DNA from: Chitinophagaceae bacterium
GTDB taxonomy: Bacteria > Bacteroidota > Bacteroidia > Chitinophagales > Chitinophagaceae
Direction: 5' to 3'
Length of the DNA: 64,000 nt
Assembly: GCA_016719165.1 (NCBI GenBank)
Contig: JADKAJ010000011.1
Span: 62,001 to 126,000, forward strand
Shown in pieces: positions 56,584-64,000 of the stretch (positions are counted from its first letter, which is position 1; each line of letters begins with the position of its first letter). The position numbers and the translations under genes are program-made. The notes under the pieces were generated by a model. The model saw only the letters and a list, made by a program, of their open reading frames with translations. It did not search any database and was not told where the DNA came from.

Positions 56584-57789
56584 ATGGCAAAAAAAGTTGT
56601 TTTAGGGTTTAGTGGTGGATTAGATACATCTTATTGTGTAAAATACCTCAGTGAGGACAAAGGTTATGAGGTACACAGTATCATCGTCAACACTGGCGGC
56701 TTCAGTGATAAAGAATTGAAACAGATTGAAGCTCATGCCTTCAAACTGGGCGTTAAAACACATACAACCATTGATGCCGTAAAAGGATATTATGACCGCA
56801 TTATTAAGTACCTCATTTATGGAAATGTACTTAAAAATAATACTTACCCGCTATCAGTTTCTGCAGAAAGGCTTAGCCAGGCATTGCATATTGCTGAGCA
56901 TGCCAAAAAGCTGAATGCAGATTCCGTGGCACATGGAAGTACCGGTGCCGGTAATGACCAGGTTCGCTTTGATATGATTTTTCATATCATGATCCCCGGT
57001 GTAGAGATCATCACCCCGATCAGAGATTTAAAGTTGAGCCGCGAAGAAGAGATTGCTTACCTGAAAAGCAAGGCTGTGGATATGAATTTTGAGAAAGCGA
57101 TGTACTCTATCAATAAGGGACTGTGGGGAACCAGTGTGGGTGGTAAAGAAACACTGTCTTCAAAGGGTATGCTGCCCGAAGAAGCCTGGCCAACGCAGGT
57201 TACCAAATCAGGAGCTGAAGAAGTGAGATTAGGCTTTGAAAACGGTGAACTTAAATCAGTAAATGGAAATTCATTTACTCATCCCGTTGAAGCTATTCAA
57301 TATTTACAAACCATTGCCGGTCCTTATGGAATTGGCCGTGATATTCATGTTGGTGATACAATCATAGGCATCAAAGGCCGGGTAGGTTTTGAAGCAGCCG
57401 CCCCAATGGTTATTCTGAAAGCTCATCATGCTTTGGAAAAACATGTATTGACCAAATGGCAATTACAATGGAAAGACCAGTTGGCTCAATTCTATGGCAA
57501 CTGGTTACATGAAGGACAAATACTTGATCCGGTCATGAGAGACATTGAGGCATTCCTGGAAAATAGCCAGCATAACGTAACTGGTGAAGTATTTGTACAA
57601 CTTATGCCTTACCGTTTTCAGTTAATTGGCATTGAAAGTAAATACGACCTGATGAGCAGCAAGTTTGGTAAATACGGTGAAATGAATACCGGCTTCACCG
57701 GTGATGATGTAAGAGGTTTTTCTAAAATTTTTGGTAACCAGACATCCATTTATTACCAGGTTAAAGAAGATGCAGATGGAAAAAATTAA
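56584..57789 (+). CDS. argG: Argininosuccinate synthase
   Basis: ArgG joins citrulline and aspartate using ATP. The 401-residue protein shows the P-loop-like GFSGGLDTSYCVKYL, HGSTGAGNDQVRF, IITPIRDLKLSREEEIAYL and SINKGLWGTSVGG, all family signatures. It follows the GNAT gene by 19 nt and overlaps argC by about 14 nt. In this pathway citrulline must first be freed from its N-acyl form by the argE-like product. Confidence 0.96.
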   Translation: MAKKVVLGFSGGLDTSYCVKYLSEDKGYEVHSIIVNTGGFSDKELKQIEAHAFKLGVKTHTTIDAVKGYYDRIIKYLIYGNVLKNNTYPLSVSAERLSQALHIAEHAKKLNADSVAHGSTGAGNDQVRFDMIFHIMIPGVEIITPIRDLKLSREEEIAYLKSKAVDMNFEKAMYSINKGLWGTSVGGKETLSSKGMLPEEAWPTQVTKSGAEEVRLGFENGELKSVNGNSFTHPVEAIQYLQTIAGPYGIGRDIHVGDTIIGIKGRVGFEAAAPMVILKAHHALEKHVLTKWQLQWKDQLAQFYGNWLHEGQILDPVMRDIEAFLENSQHNVTGEVFVQLMPYRFQLIGIESKYDLMSSKFGKYGEMNTGFTGDDVRGFSKIFGNQTSIYYQVKEDADGKN

Positions 57790-58756
57790 AGCAGGTATAA
57801 TCGGAGGTGCAGGTTACACCGGAGGTGAATTAATACGACTGTTGTTAAATCACCCCGGTGTAGAGACCTCCTTTATTCATAGCCGGAGTAATGCCGGTAA
57901 ATCGGTTTGCAGTGTACACCAGGATCTGGCAGGTGAAACAGACTTACTATTTACCGCCGAACTTAATGATGATATTGATGTACTTTTTCTATGCCTGGGT
58001 CACGGTGAATCCAGAAAATTTTTAACGGAGAAAAAAATCGCTGACAAAATAAAAGTAATTGATTTGGCGAATGACTTTCGCCTGGCCTCCTCCTCATTGA
58101 TTGATAACAAACAATTCGTTTACGGTTTGCCGGAACTAAATAGAGAAAAGATAAAGTCAGCCAACCATATAGCAAATCCCGGTTGTTTTGCCACAGCTAT
58201 CCAATTAGGATTACTCCCATTGGCAAAGGCCGGTTTACTGAACGATATATATACAACAGGCATCACCGGCTCAACAGGTGCCGGTCAAACTTTGTCAACT
58301 ACATCTCACTTTAGCTGGAGGGCAAATAATATTCAGGCTTATAAAACACTATCACACCAGCATTTGGGAGAGATTGGAGAATCTTTACTTCACTTGCAGC
58401 CGGCTAATGATATTGACCTGAGCTTTGTTCCGTGGAGAGGTGATTTCACGAGAGGAATTTTTATCAGTTCTACCACAAATTGTGATTTAAGCATTGAAGA
58501 ATTGAATGTACTTTATTCAACTTTTTATGCTGCGCACCCTTTTATTTATGTGAGCAAAGAGCCGATTTTTTTGAAGCAAGTAGTAAATACCAATAAAGCA
58601 GTGATACAATTGGAGAAGGCAGGCAGTAAACTTGTAGTACACTCTGCTATAGATAACTTACTAAAAGGCGCCAGTGGGCAGGCTGTACAGAATATGAACT
58701 TGATATTCGGCCTGGATGAAACAACCGGATTAAAACTTAAAGCCAATTATTTCTAA
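57776..58756 (+). CDS. argC: N-acetyl-gamma-glutamyl-phosphate reductase
   Basis: ArgC reduces N-acyl-glutamyl phosphate to the semialdehyde with NADPH. The 326-residue protein begins at ATG 57776 (MEKIKAGIIGGAGYTGGELIRLL, a Rossmann fold), with catalytic Cys in HIANPGCFATAIQLGLLPL, TGITGSTGAGQ, and the conserved SFVPWRGDFTRGI. The frame is open to 57731, inside argG, but that start lacks family support. In this phylum the acyl group may be succinyl. Confidence 0.94.
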   Translation: MEKIKAGIIGGAGYTGGELIRLLLNHPGVETSFIHSRSNAGKSVCSVHQDLAGETDLLFTAELNDDIDVLFLCLGHGESRKFLTEKKIADKIKVIDLANDFRLASSSLIDNKQFVYGLPELNREKIKSANHIANPGCFATAIQLGLLPLAKAGLLNDIYTTGITGSTGAGQTLSTTSHFSWRANNIQAYKTLSHQHLGEIGESLLHLQPANDIDLSFVPWRGDFTRGIFISSTTNCDLSIEELNVLYSTFYAAHPFIYVSKEPIFLKQVVNTNKAVIQLEKAGSKLVVHSAIDNLLKGASGQAVQNMNLIFGLDETTGLKLKANYF

Positions 58757-58765
58757 ATTATACAA

Positions 58766-59911
58766 ATGAACCTTTTTGACGTTTACCCGATAAATGAGAT
58801 CACTATTGTAAAAGCCAAAGGCTCTTATGTATGGGATGACAATGGCGAGCAATACCTTGATCTGTATGGCGGTCATGCTGTCATCAGTATTGGTCACACC
58901 CATCCGCATTGGGTTCAGCGCATTGAGGAGCAATTGGAAAAAATTGCTTTCTATTCCAATTCAATACGAATTCCATTACAACAACAACTGGCTGAAAAGC
59001 TGGGTAAAGTTTCCGGTAAACCAGATTATCAGCTATTCCTCTGCAATAGCGGGGCCGAGGCCAATGAAAATGCACTGAAACTGGCAAGCTTTCATAATGG
59101 AAGAAAAAAAATAGTCGCTTTCAGCAGAGCTTTTCACGGCAGAACATCATTAGCAGTCTCAGTAACAGACAATAAAAACTATATTGCCCCGGTTAATGAA
59201 ACCGGGAATGTCAGCTTTCTTCCTTTCAATGATGAAGAAGCCTTAGAAATATTTTTTAAAGAAAACGGAAAGGAAATTTCATCTGTAATTATCGAAGGGA
59301 TACAGGGCGTTGGAGGGATTAATATAGCTGACGATTCCTTCCTGAGAAAAATACGTTCCCTTTGTGATGAATATGGGGCTCTTTATATTGCTGATAGTGT
59401 GCAATGCGGTTATGGCAGAAGTGGGAAATTTTTCAGCCACGATTTTGCCGGGGTAAATGCAGATATTTATACAATGGCAAAGGGTATGGGAAATGGGTTT
59501 CCTGTAGCAGGACTGATAATTGCCCCACATATTAAACCAAAACATTTTCAACTGGGTACTACATTTGGGGGGAATCACCTGGCTTGTGCTGCTGCGCTGG
59601 CAGTTCTTGAAACAATAGAAGAAGAAATATTGATGGGTAATGCAGTAATGACAGGCAAATTCCTGAAAGATCAGCTGGAAGCTATTCCACAACTAAAAAA
59701 TGTAAGAGGACGGGGACTAATGATTGGTTTTGATGTACCGGAAGAACTAAAAGACCTGAAGAAAAATCTCCTCTGGAACCAGAAAATATTCACCGGTGAA
59801 GCTAAGCCAAATGTTATTCGGTTGTTGCCCTCATTAGCTTTAAAGAAAAGAGATGCAGAACAATTTATTGATTCGATAAAAGAAGAAATTCAAAACTTAG
59901 TTCCGGCTTAA
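58766..59911 (+). CDS. argD: Acetylornithine (or succinylornithine) aminotransferase
   Basis: A class III PLP transaminase that makes N-acyl-ornithine from the semialdehyde and glutamate. The 381-residue protein shows YLDLYGGHAVISIGHTHP, FLCNSGAEANENALKLA, AFHGRT, IEGIQGVGGI, the D in LYIADSVQCGYGRSG and the PLP lysine in YTMAKGMGNGFPVAGLI. It is 9 nt after argC. Confidence 0.95.
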   Translation: MNLFDVYPINEITIVKAKGSYVWDDNGEQYLDLYGGHAVISIGHTHPHWVQRIEEQLEKIAFYSNSIRIPLQQQLAEKLGKVSGKPDYQLFLCNSGAEANENALKLASFHNGRKKIVAFSRAFHGRTSLAVSVTDNKNYIAPVNETGNVSFLPFNDEEALEIFFKENGKEISSVIIEGIQGVGGINIADDSFLRKIRSLCDEYGALYIADSVQCGYGRSGKFFSHDFAGVNADIYTMAKGMGNGFPVAGLIIAPHIKPKHFQLGTTFGGNHLACAAALAVLETIEEEILMGNAVMTGKFLKDQLEAIPQLKNVRGRGLMIGFDVPEELKDLKKNLLWNQKIFTGEAKPNVIRLLPSLALKKRDAEQFIDSIKEEIQNLVPA

Positions 59912-59927
59912 AACCCAGTCAGTTAAA

Positions 59928-60884
59928 ATGAGAAATTTTGTTTCAGTTCAAGATGTCAGTAATATTGATGCTTTAGTACAACAGGCATTAGCGTATAAAG
60001 CAAACCCTTTCGCTGATAAAACACTCGGAATTAACAAACGGATAGGTTGTCTATTTTTGAACCCCAGTATGCGGACAAGATTGAGCACTCAGATTGCCGC
60101 ACAAAACTTAGGAATGGAAGCCATCATCTTTAATGTTGGCAACGAAGGCTGGATGCTGGAATTTGAAGAGGAAGCCATCATGAGTGGCACATCGGTTGAA
60201 CATGTGAAAGATGCAGCTCCGATCTTTGGAAAATATTTTGATATACTGGCAATCAGGACATTTCCATCGCTGAAAAACCGGGATGATGATTACAGTGAAT
60301 TGTATATAAAGCAGTTTATTAAATATGCAGGTATCCCTGTTGTGAGTTTAGAAAGTGCTACACTACACCCCTTACAAAGCCTGACTGACATTATTACAAT
60401 CACTGAATCTTTCAACGAAACAAGAAAACCTAAAATTGTTTTAAGCTGGGCACCCCATGTTAAGCCTTTGCCCCAGTGTGTAGCCAATAGTTTTTCTCAA
60501 TGGATTAATACCTGGGGTAAAGCAGATTTTGTTATCACCCATCCAGAGGATTATGAATTGAGTGAAGAATTTACTAAAGGAGCTATCATCACTTATAACC
60601 AGAATGAAGCATTAATAGATGCTGACTTTGTGTATGTAAAGAACTGGAGTACTTTCAACGACTACGGCAAAATTTATGAAAGCGACCCTAAGTGGATGCT
60701 GAACAACAAAAAACTGGAATTGACCAATGATGCTAAAATAATGCATTGCCTTCCTGTAAGAAGAAATGTAGAACTAAGTGATGAAATACTGGACGGGCCT
60801 AACAGTATTGTAACACAAGAGGCTGCGAACAGGATCTGGGCTGCCCAGTCCGTACTCGCAGAAATTCTAAAAACCAATGGATAA
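59928..60884 (+). CDS. argF': N-acyl-ornithine carbamoyltransferase (acetyl- or succinylornithine type)
   Basis: This transcarbamylase acts on N-acylated ornithine, giving N-acyl-citrulline. The 318-residue protein has the carbamoyl-phosphate site SMRTR (47-51), HPLQSLTD, WAPHVKPLPQCV and the conserved HCLPVRRN. The length and motif set match the Bacteroidota succinylornithine type (SOTCase) and the Xanthomonas acetylornithine type (AOTCase) rather than plain OTCase. The known specificity position (Pro90 in Bacteroides SOTCase, Glu in AOTCase) aligns, from memory, with Val90 (SVEHV) here. It overlaps argB by 8 nt. Confidence 0.92.
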   Translation: MRNFVSVQDVSNIDALVQQALAYKANPFADKTLGINKRIGCLFLNPSMRTRLSTQIAAQNLGMEAIIFNVGNEGWMLEFEEEAIMSGTSVEHVKDAAPIFGKYFDILAIRTFPSLKNRDDDYSELYIKQFIKYAGIPVVSLESATLHPLQSLTDIITITESFNETRKPKIVLSWAPHVKPLPQCVANSFSQWINTWGKADFVITHPEDYELSEEFTKGAIITYNQNEALIDADFVYVKNWSTFNDYGKIYESDPKWMLNNKKLELTNDAKIMHCLPVRRNVELSDEILDGPNSIVTQEAANRIWAAQSVLAEILKTNG

Positions 60885-61662
60885 ATTATATGTCATAAAA
60901 ATTGGTGGCAATATCATTGATAATGAAGTAAAATTGGCTTCATTCCTGGCAGACTTTGCGTCCATTGAAGAAAAGAAGATACTGGTTCATGGCGGAGGTA
61001 AGCTTGCGACAAGACTTGCTGAAAAACTAGGTATTGAACAACAATTAGTGGACGGAAGAAGAATCACTGATGCGGAGACACTGAAGATTGTTACAATGGT
61101 TTACGCTGGTTTTATCAATAAAAATATAGTGGCTGTGCTCCAGGCTAATAATTGCAATGCCATAGGTCTCTGCGGTGCCGATGGAGACACCATTCTGGCT
61201 CATAAAAGGCAACATCCTGTTCTCGACTATGGTTTTGTGGGTGATGTGGATGCAATCAATACTAATCTTATCAATAACCTGCTGGAGAAGAATATTGCTG
61301 TTGTGTTTGCACCCATCACACATGACCAGCAAGGACAACTCCTGAATACGAATGCCGACACTATTGCCCAAGAGATTGCCAGGAGCATGAGTGATTTGTA
61401 TAATGTGCAGCTTATCTATTCCTTTGAGAAGAGTGGTGTGCTGCTGGATGCAAATGATGACACAACAGTCATTCCGGAAATAAAACCATCTTCTTACCTT
61501 CAATTGAAGTCGAAAAATAAAATATTTGCCGGTATGATACCAAAAATGGATAATGCATTCGCTGCCCTGAAAAGTGGCGTCGGAAAAGTAATCATCGGCA
61601 AAGCAGAAAACCTGAAAGGACTGATTAATGGTTCTTCAGGAACGACTATAATAAATGAGTAA
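60877..61662 (+). CDS. argB: N-acetylglutamate kinase
   Basis: ArgB phosphorylates N-acyl-glutamate. The 261-residue amino-acid kinase shows YVIKIGGNIIDN, LVHGGGKLATRLAE, VDGRRITD, ADGDTILAHKR and the C-terminal GMIPKMDNAFAALKSGV. It overlaps argF' and the deacylase gene by 8 nt each, so the genes are translationally coupled. The acyl group could be acetyl or succinyl. Confidence 0.94.
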   Translation: MDKLYVIKIGGNIIDNEVKLASFLADFASIEEKKILVHGGGKLATRLAEKLGIEQQLVDGRRITDAETLKIVTMVYAGFINKNIVAVLQANNCNAIGLCGADGDTILAHKRQHPVLDYGFVGDVDAINTNLINNLLEKNIAVVFAPITHDQQGQLLNTNADTIAQEIARSMSDLYNVQLIYSFEKSGVLLDANDDTTVIPEIKPSSYLQLKSKNKIFAGMIPKMDNAFAALKSGVGKVIIGKAENLKGLINGSSGTTIINE

Positions 61663-62725
61663 AGAAATTTCCATATTGCAAAACGAAGCAGTTGAATTGC
61701 TGAAAGAACTGATCGCTACCCCTTCATTCAGCAAAGAAGAAGACCAGACGGCAGGTATCCTTTGCCGGTTTTTAGGGAATAAGGATATTGTACATACAAG
61801 GGTTGGCAACAATGTTTTTGCTTTGAACAAACATTTTGATGAAAAAAAGTCTACTATACTCCTCAATTCTCATCATGATACAGTAAAACCCAATCCGCAA
61901 TACAGCAAAGACCCCTATTATCCATCTATTGAAGAAGGAAAACTCTTTGGCCTGGGAAGTAATGATGCAGGCGGCTGTTTAGTTTCCCTAATTGCAGTCT
62001 TTCTACTTTTTTACAACAAACAGGACCTGAAATATAACCTTATCCTTGCTGCGACTGCGGAAGAAGAAATAAGTGGCAGCGGTGGTATAGAATACACATT
62101 ACCCTACCTGCCAAAAATCGATTTCGCAATAGTTGGAGAACCGACGCAAATGCAGATGGCAGTAGCCGAAAGAGGCCTGATGGTGCTGGACTGTATAGCA
62201 CATGGCAAAGCAGGACATGCTGCAAGAAATGAAGGAGAGAACGCCATCTATAAAGCAATGAAAGATATTGAGTGGTTCAGTACCTATCAGTTTAATAGGG
62301 TTTCAGAGCTGCTGGGAGCTTCCAAAATGAGTGTGACTGTAATTGAAACAGAAAATAAGGCACACAATGTTGTTCCAGCTCTGTGCAAATTTGTAGTGGA
62401 TACAAGAATAAACGAATTATATAGTTTTGAAGAAGTGATCGATATTATTAAAGCCAATGTACAGTGTGAGGTGATGCCCAGAAGTACAAGACTACGTTCT
62501 ACTTCAATTGCCCTTGACCATCCTTTAGTGAAGGCAGGATTAAATCTTGGCAGTGCTTACTATGGCTCTCCTACTACTTCTGATAAGGCATTAATGCCTT
62601 TTCCTGCATTGAAAATGGGCCCCGGAGATTCTGCCAGAAGTCATACCGCCAATGAGTATATTTATATTGATGAAATAAAAAAAGGCATAGAATTATATAT
62701 CCAGCTTTTAAATCAGATTGTATGA
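61655..62725 (+). CDS. M20 deacylase, N-acyl-citrulline/ornithine type (ArgE-like)
   Basis: The 356-residue metallopeptidase-fold deacylase has HHDTVKP, LGSNDAGGCL, ATAEEEISGSGG, VGEPTQMQMAVAERG and the dimer-domain KAGHAARN, with a final His in RSHTANEYI. It should free citrulline from its N-acyl form in this operon. Placement after argB and before argH fixes it to arginine synthesis. It overlaps argH by 4 nt (ATGA). Confidence 0.92.
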   Translation: MSKEISILQNEAVELLKELIATPSFSKEEDQTAGILCRFLGNKDIVHTRVGNNVFALNKHFDEKKSTILLNSHHDTVKPNPQYSKDPYYPSIEEGKLFGLGSNDAGGCLVSLIAVFLLFYNKQDLKYNLILAATAEEEISGSGGIEYTLPYLPKIDFAIVGEPTQMQMAVAERGLMVLDCIAHGKAGHAARNEGENAIYKAMKDIEWFSTYQFNRVSELLGASKMSVTVIETENKAHNVVPALCKFVVDTRINELYSFEEVIDIIKANVQCEVMPRSTRLRSTSIALDHPLVKAGLNLGSAYYGSPTTSDKALMPFPALKMGPGDSARSHTANEYIYIDEIKKGIELYIQLLNQIV

Positions 62726-64000
62726 AACTGTGGCAAAAAGATAAAGCCTCATTAAAGGAAGTCGAAATCTTCACTGTCGGGAAAGACCGTGAAATGGATA
62801 TGTATTTAGCTGCTTTTGATGTGCTGGGTTCACTGGCACATATAGAAATGCTGGAATCAGTTGGATTACTTACCAAAGATGAATTATCACAATTACAGAA
62901 AGAATTAAAGAACGTTTTCCGACAGATTAAAAAAGGTGAATTCATTTTGCAGGATGATGTAGAGGATATTCATTCGCAAGTCGAGCTGCTACTTACACAG
63001 AAGCTTGGTGATATAGGTAAAAAAATACATTCTGCCCGCAGCCGCAATGACCAGGTGCTTGTCGATATAAAATTGTTTCTCAGGAATGAACTGGAAGAAT
63101 TGGTAAAAACCATTCAGTCCTTTTTTGAATTACTGCAATCACAAAGTGAAAAATATAAGGATCACTTATTACCCGGTTATACGCATCTTCAATTAGCCAT
63201 GCCTTCTTCATTTGGCCTTTGGTTTGGGGCTTATGCAGAAAGCCTGGTGGATGATATGCTAACTATCAAAGCCGCTTATGATGTGGTGAACAAAAATCCG
63301 TTAGGTTCTGCAGCCGGTTATGGCTCTTCTTTTCCTATCAACAGAACGCTAACTACAAAGCTGCTTGGCTTTGCTGATTTGAATTATAATGTAGTGTATG
63401 CCCAAATGGGAAGAGGAAAAGCTGAACGTATTGTTGCACAATCACTGGCGAATGTAGCCGATACATTAGCTAAACTAAGCATGGATGCCTGCTTATACTT
63501 GAATCAGAATTTTGGGTTTATTTCCTTCCCTGTAGAATTAACAACTGGCAGTAGCATTATGCCACATAAAAAGAATCCTGATGTATTTGAATTAATCCGT
63601 TCTTATTGCAATCAAATAAAAGCATTGCCAAATGAAATAATGCTGATGACTACTAACCTGCCATCGGGCTATCACAGGGATTTGCAGTTATTGAAAGAAC
63701 ATTTGTTCCCTGCCTTCAAAACATTGAAAAATTGTATTGAAATGGCCGGGCTGATGTTATCAAATATTCAGGTTAAAGAAAACATACTGGCTGACGATAA
63801 ATACAAATTCCTGTTCAGTGTAGAGGAGGTAAATAAATTAGTAAATAGCGGAACTCCTTTCCGGGATGCGTATAAAAAAGTAGGCTCAGATATTGAAGCT
63901 GATAAATTCACTTACACTACTTCTGTAAACCATACCCATGAAGGAAGTATTGGGAATCTTGGTACTGCTGAAATCAAGCAACAGCTGGAAAAAATTATTG
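62722..64000 (+). CDS. argH: Argininosuccinate lyase, 3' truncated by window edge
   Basis: ArgH splits argininosuccinate into arginine and fumarate. The ATG at 62722 overlaps the deacylase stop. The frame is open to the end of the window (426 codons), so the C-terminus lies outside. Family motifs seen: DDVEDIHSQVE, KIHSARSRNDQVLVD, GYTHLQLAMPSS, LGSAAGYGSSFPI and the signature GSSIMPHKKNPDVFEL. It closes the visible arginine operon. Confidence 0.95.
   Translation, partial: MKLWQKDKASLKEVEIFTVGKDREMDMYLAAFDVLGSLAHIEMLESVGLLTKDELSQLQKELKNVFRQIKKGEFILQDDVEDIHSQVELLLTQKLGDIGKKIHSARSRNDQVLVDIKLFLRNELEELVKTIQSFFELLQSQSEKYKDHLLPGYTHLQLAMPSSFGLWFGAYAESLVDDMLTIKAAYDVVNKNPLGSAAGYGSSFPINRTLTTKLLGFADLNYNVVYAQMGRGKAERIVAQSLANVADTLAKLSMDACLYLNQNFGFISFPVELTTGSSIMPHKKNPDVFELIRSYCNQIKALPNEIMLMTTNLPSGYHRDLQLLKEHLFPAFKTLKNCIEMAGLMLSNIQVKENILADDKYKFLFSVEEVNKLVNSGTPFRDAYKKVGSDIEADKFTYTTSVNHTHEGSIGNLGTAEIKQQLEKII

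Overview
The window is a low-GC chromosome segment from a Bacteroidota bacterium, most likely in or near the Chitinophagaceae. The evidence is the promoter signature TAnnTTTG placed very close to start codons, lipoprotein signal peptides, a PorP/SprF-type type IX secretion protein, a clade II (Sec-type, lipoprotein) nitrous oxide reductase cluster, a fused CcoN-CcoO oxidase, and an arginine operon with the Bacteroidota-type N-acyl-ornithine carbamoyltransferase. No tRNA, rRNA, CRISPR array, insertion sequence or prophage was seen.

Layout: (1) 1-2172: a truncated M20 dipeptidase, an S4 RNA-binding protein and an Rrf2 regulator with three cysteines. (2) 2372-10217: cytochrome c, nosZ, a fasciclin lipoprotein, a membrane protein, nosL, nosD, nosF, nosY and a di-iron Fe-S repair protein, then Hsp20. 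(3) 11005-12066: a receiver fused to a CRP/FNR domain, divergent from the copper ATPase ccoI and the cbb3 oxidase genes ccoS, ccoNO, ccoQ, ccoP, ccoG, ccoH and a TauE/SafE-like protein. (4) 21087-23743: a small membrane protein, a PAS histidine kinase and a second di-iron repair protein. (5) 24048-34295: metabolic genes (trmD, GHL10-like and GH109-like enzymes, desaturase, sortilin-like protein, adenine deaminase). (6) 34437-46580: a signalling island with a seven-GAF hybrid kinase broken by an 85-nt low-complexity insertion, a receiver, a class III cyclase, an HD hydrolase, a LiaF-like protein and a LytS/LytR pair. (7) 46584-55546: an ATP-grasp ligase, anmK, upp, porP, a DASS transporter, a DNA glycosylase, an EI24 protein and an RsmI-like protein. 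(8) 55597-64000: a leader and the arginine operon (GNAT, argG, argC, argD, argF', argB, argE-like, argH).

The main discovery is a common promoter design at eight places. FNR/DNR-like boxes (TGAT-N4-ATCA) occupy one or both of two fixed slots 22 bp apart, with centres exactly 29.5 and 51.5 bp upstream of the TA of a TAnnTTTG-like element. The promoters serve rrf2, the nos genes, ccoI, ccoS-ccoNO, the second di-iron repair gene, a short terminator-ended transcript that may be a small RNA, a desaturase and a PGM1-like ATP-grasp ligase. The rrf2 and nos promoters share one pair of boxes read in both directions. Together they suggest one oxygen/nitric-oxide regulon covering N2O reduction, microaerobic respiration and iron-sulfur repair. 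The receiver-CRP fusion is the best candidate regulator inside the window.

A second discovery is a 40-codon leader ORF upstream of the arginine operon. It ends in an Arg-rich stretch (R-P-R-R-R-P), followed by two mutually exclusive hairpins, which suggests arginine-sensing attenuation.
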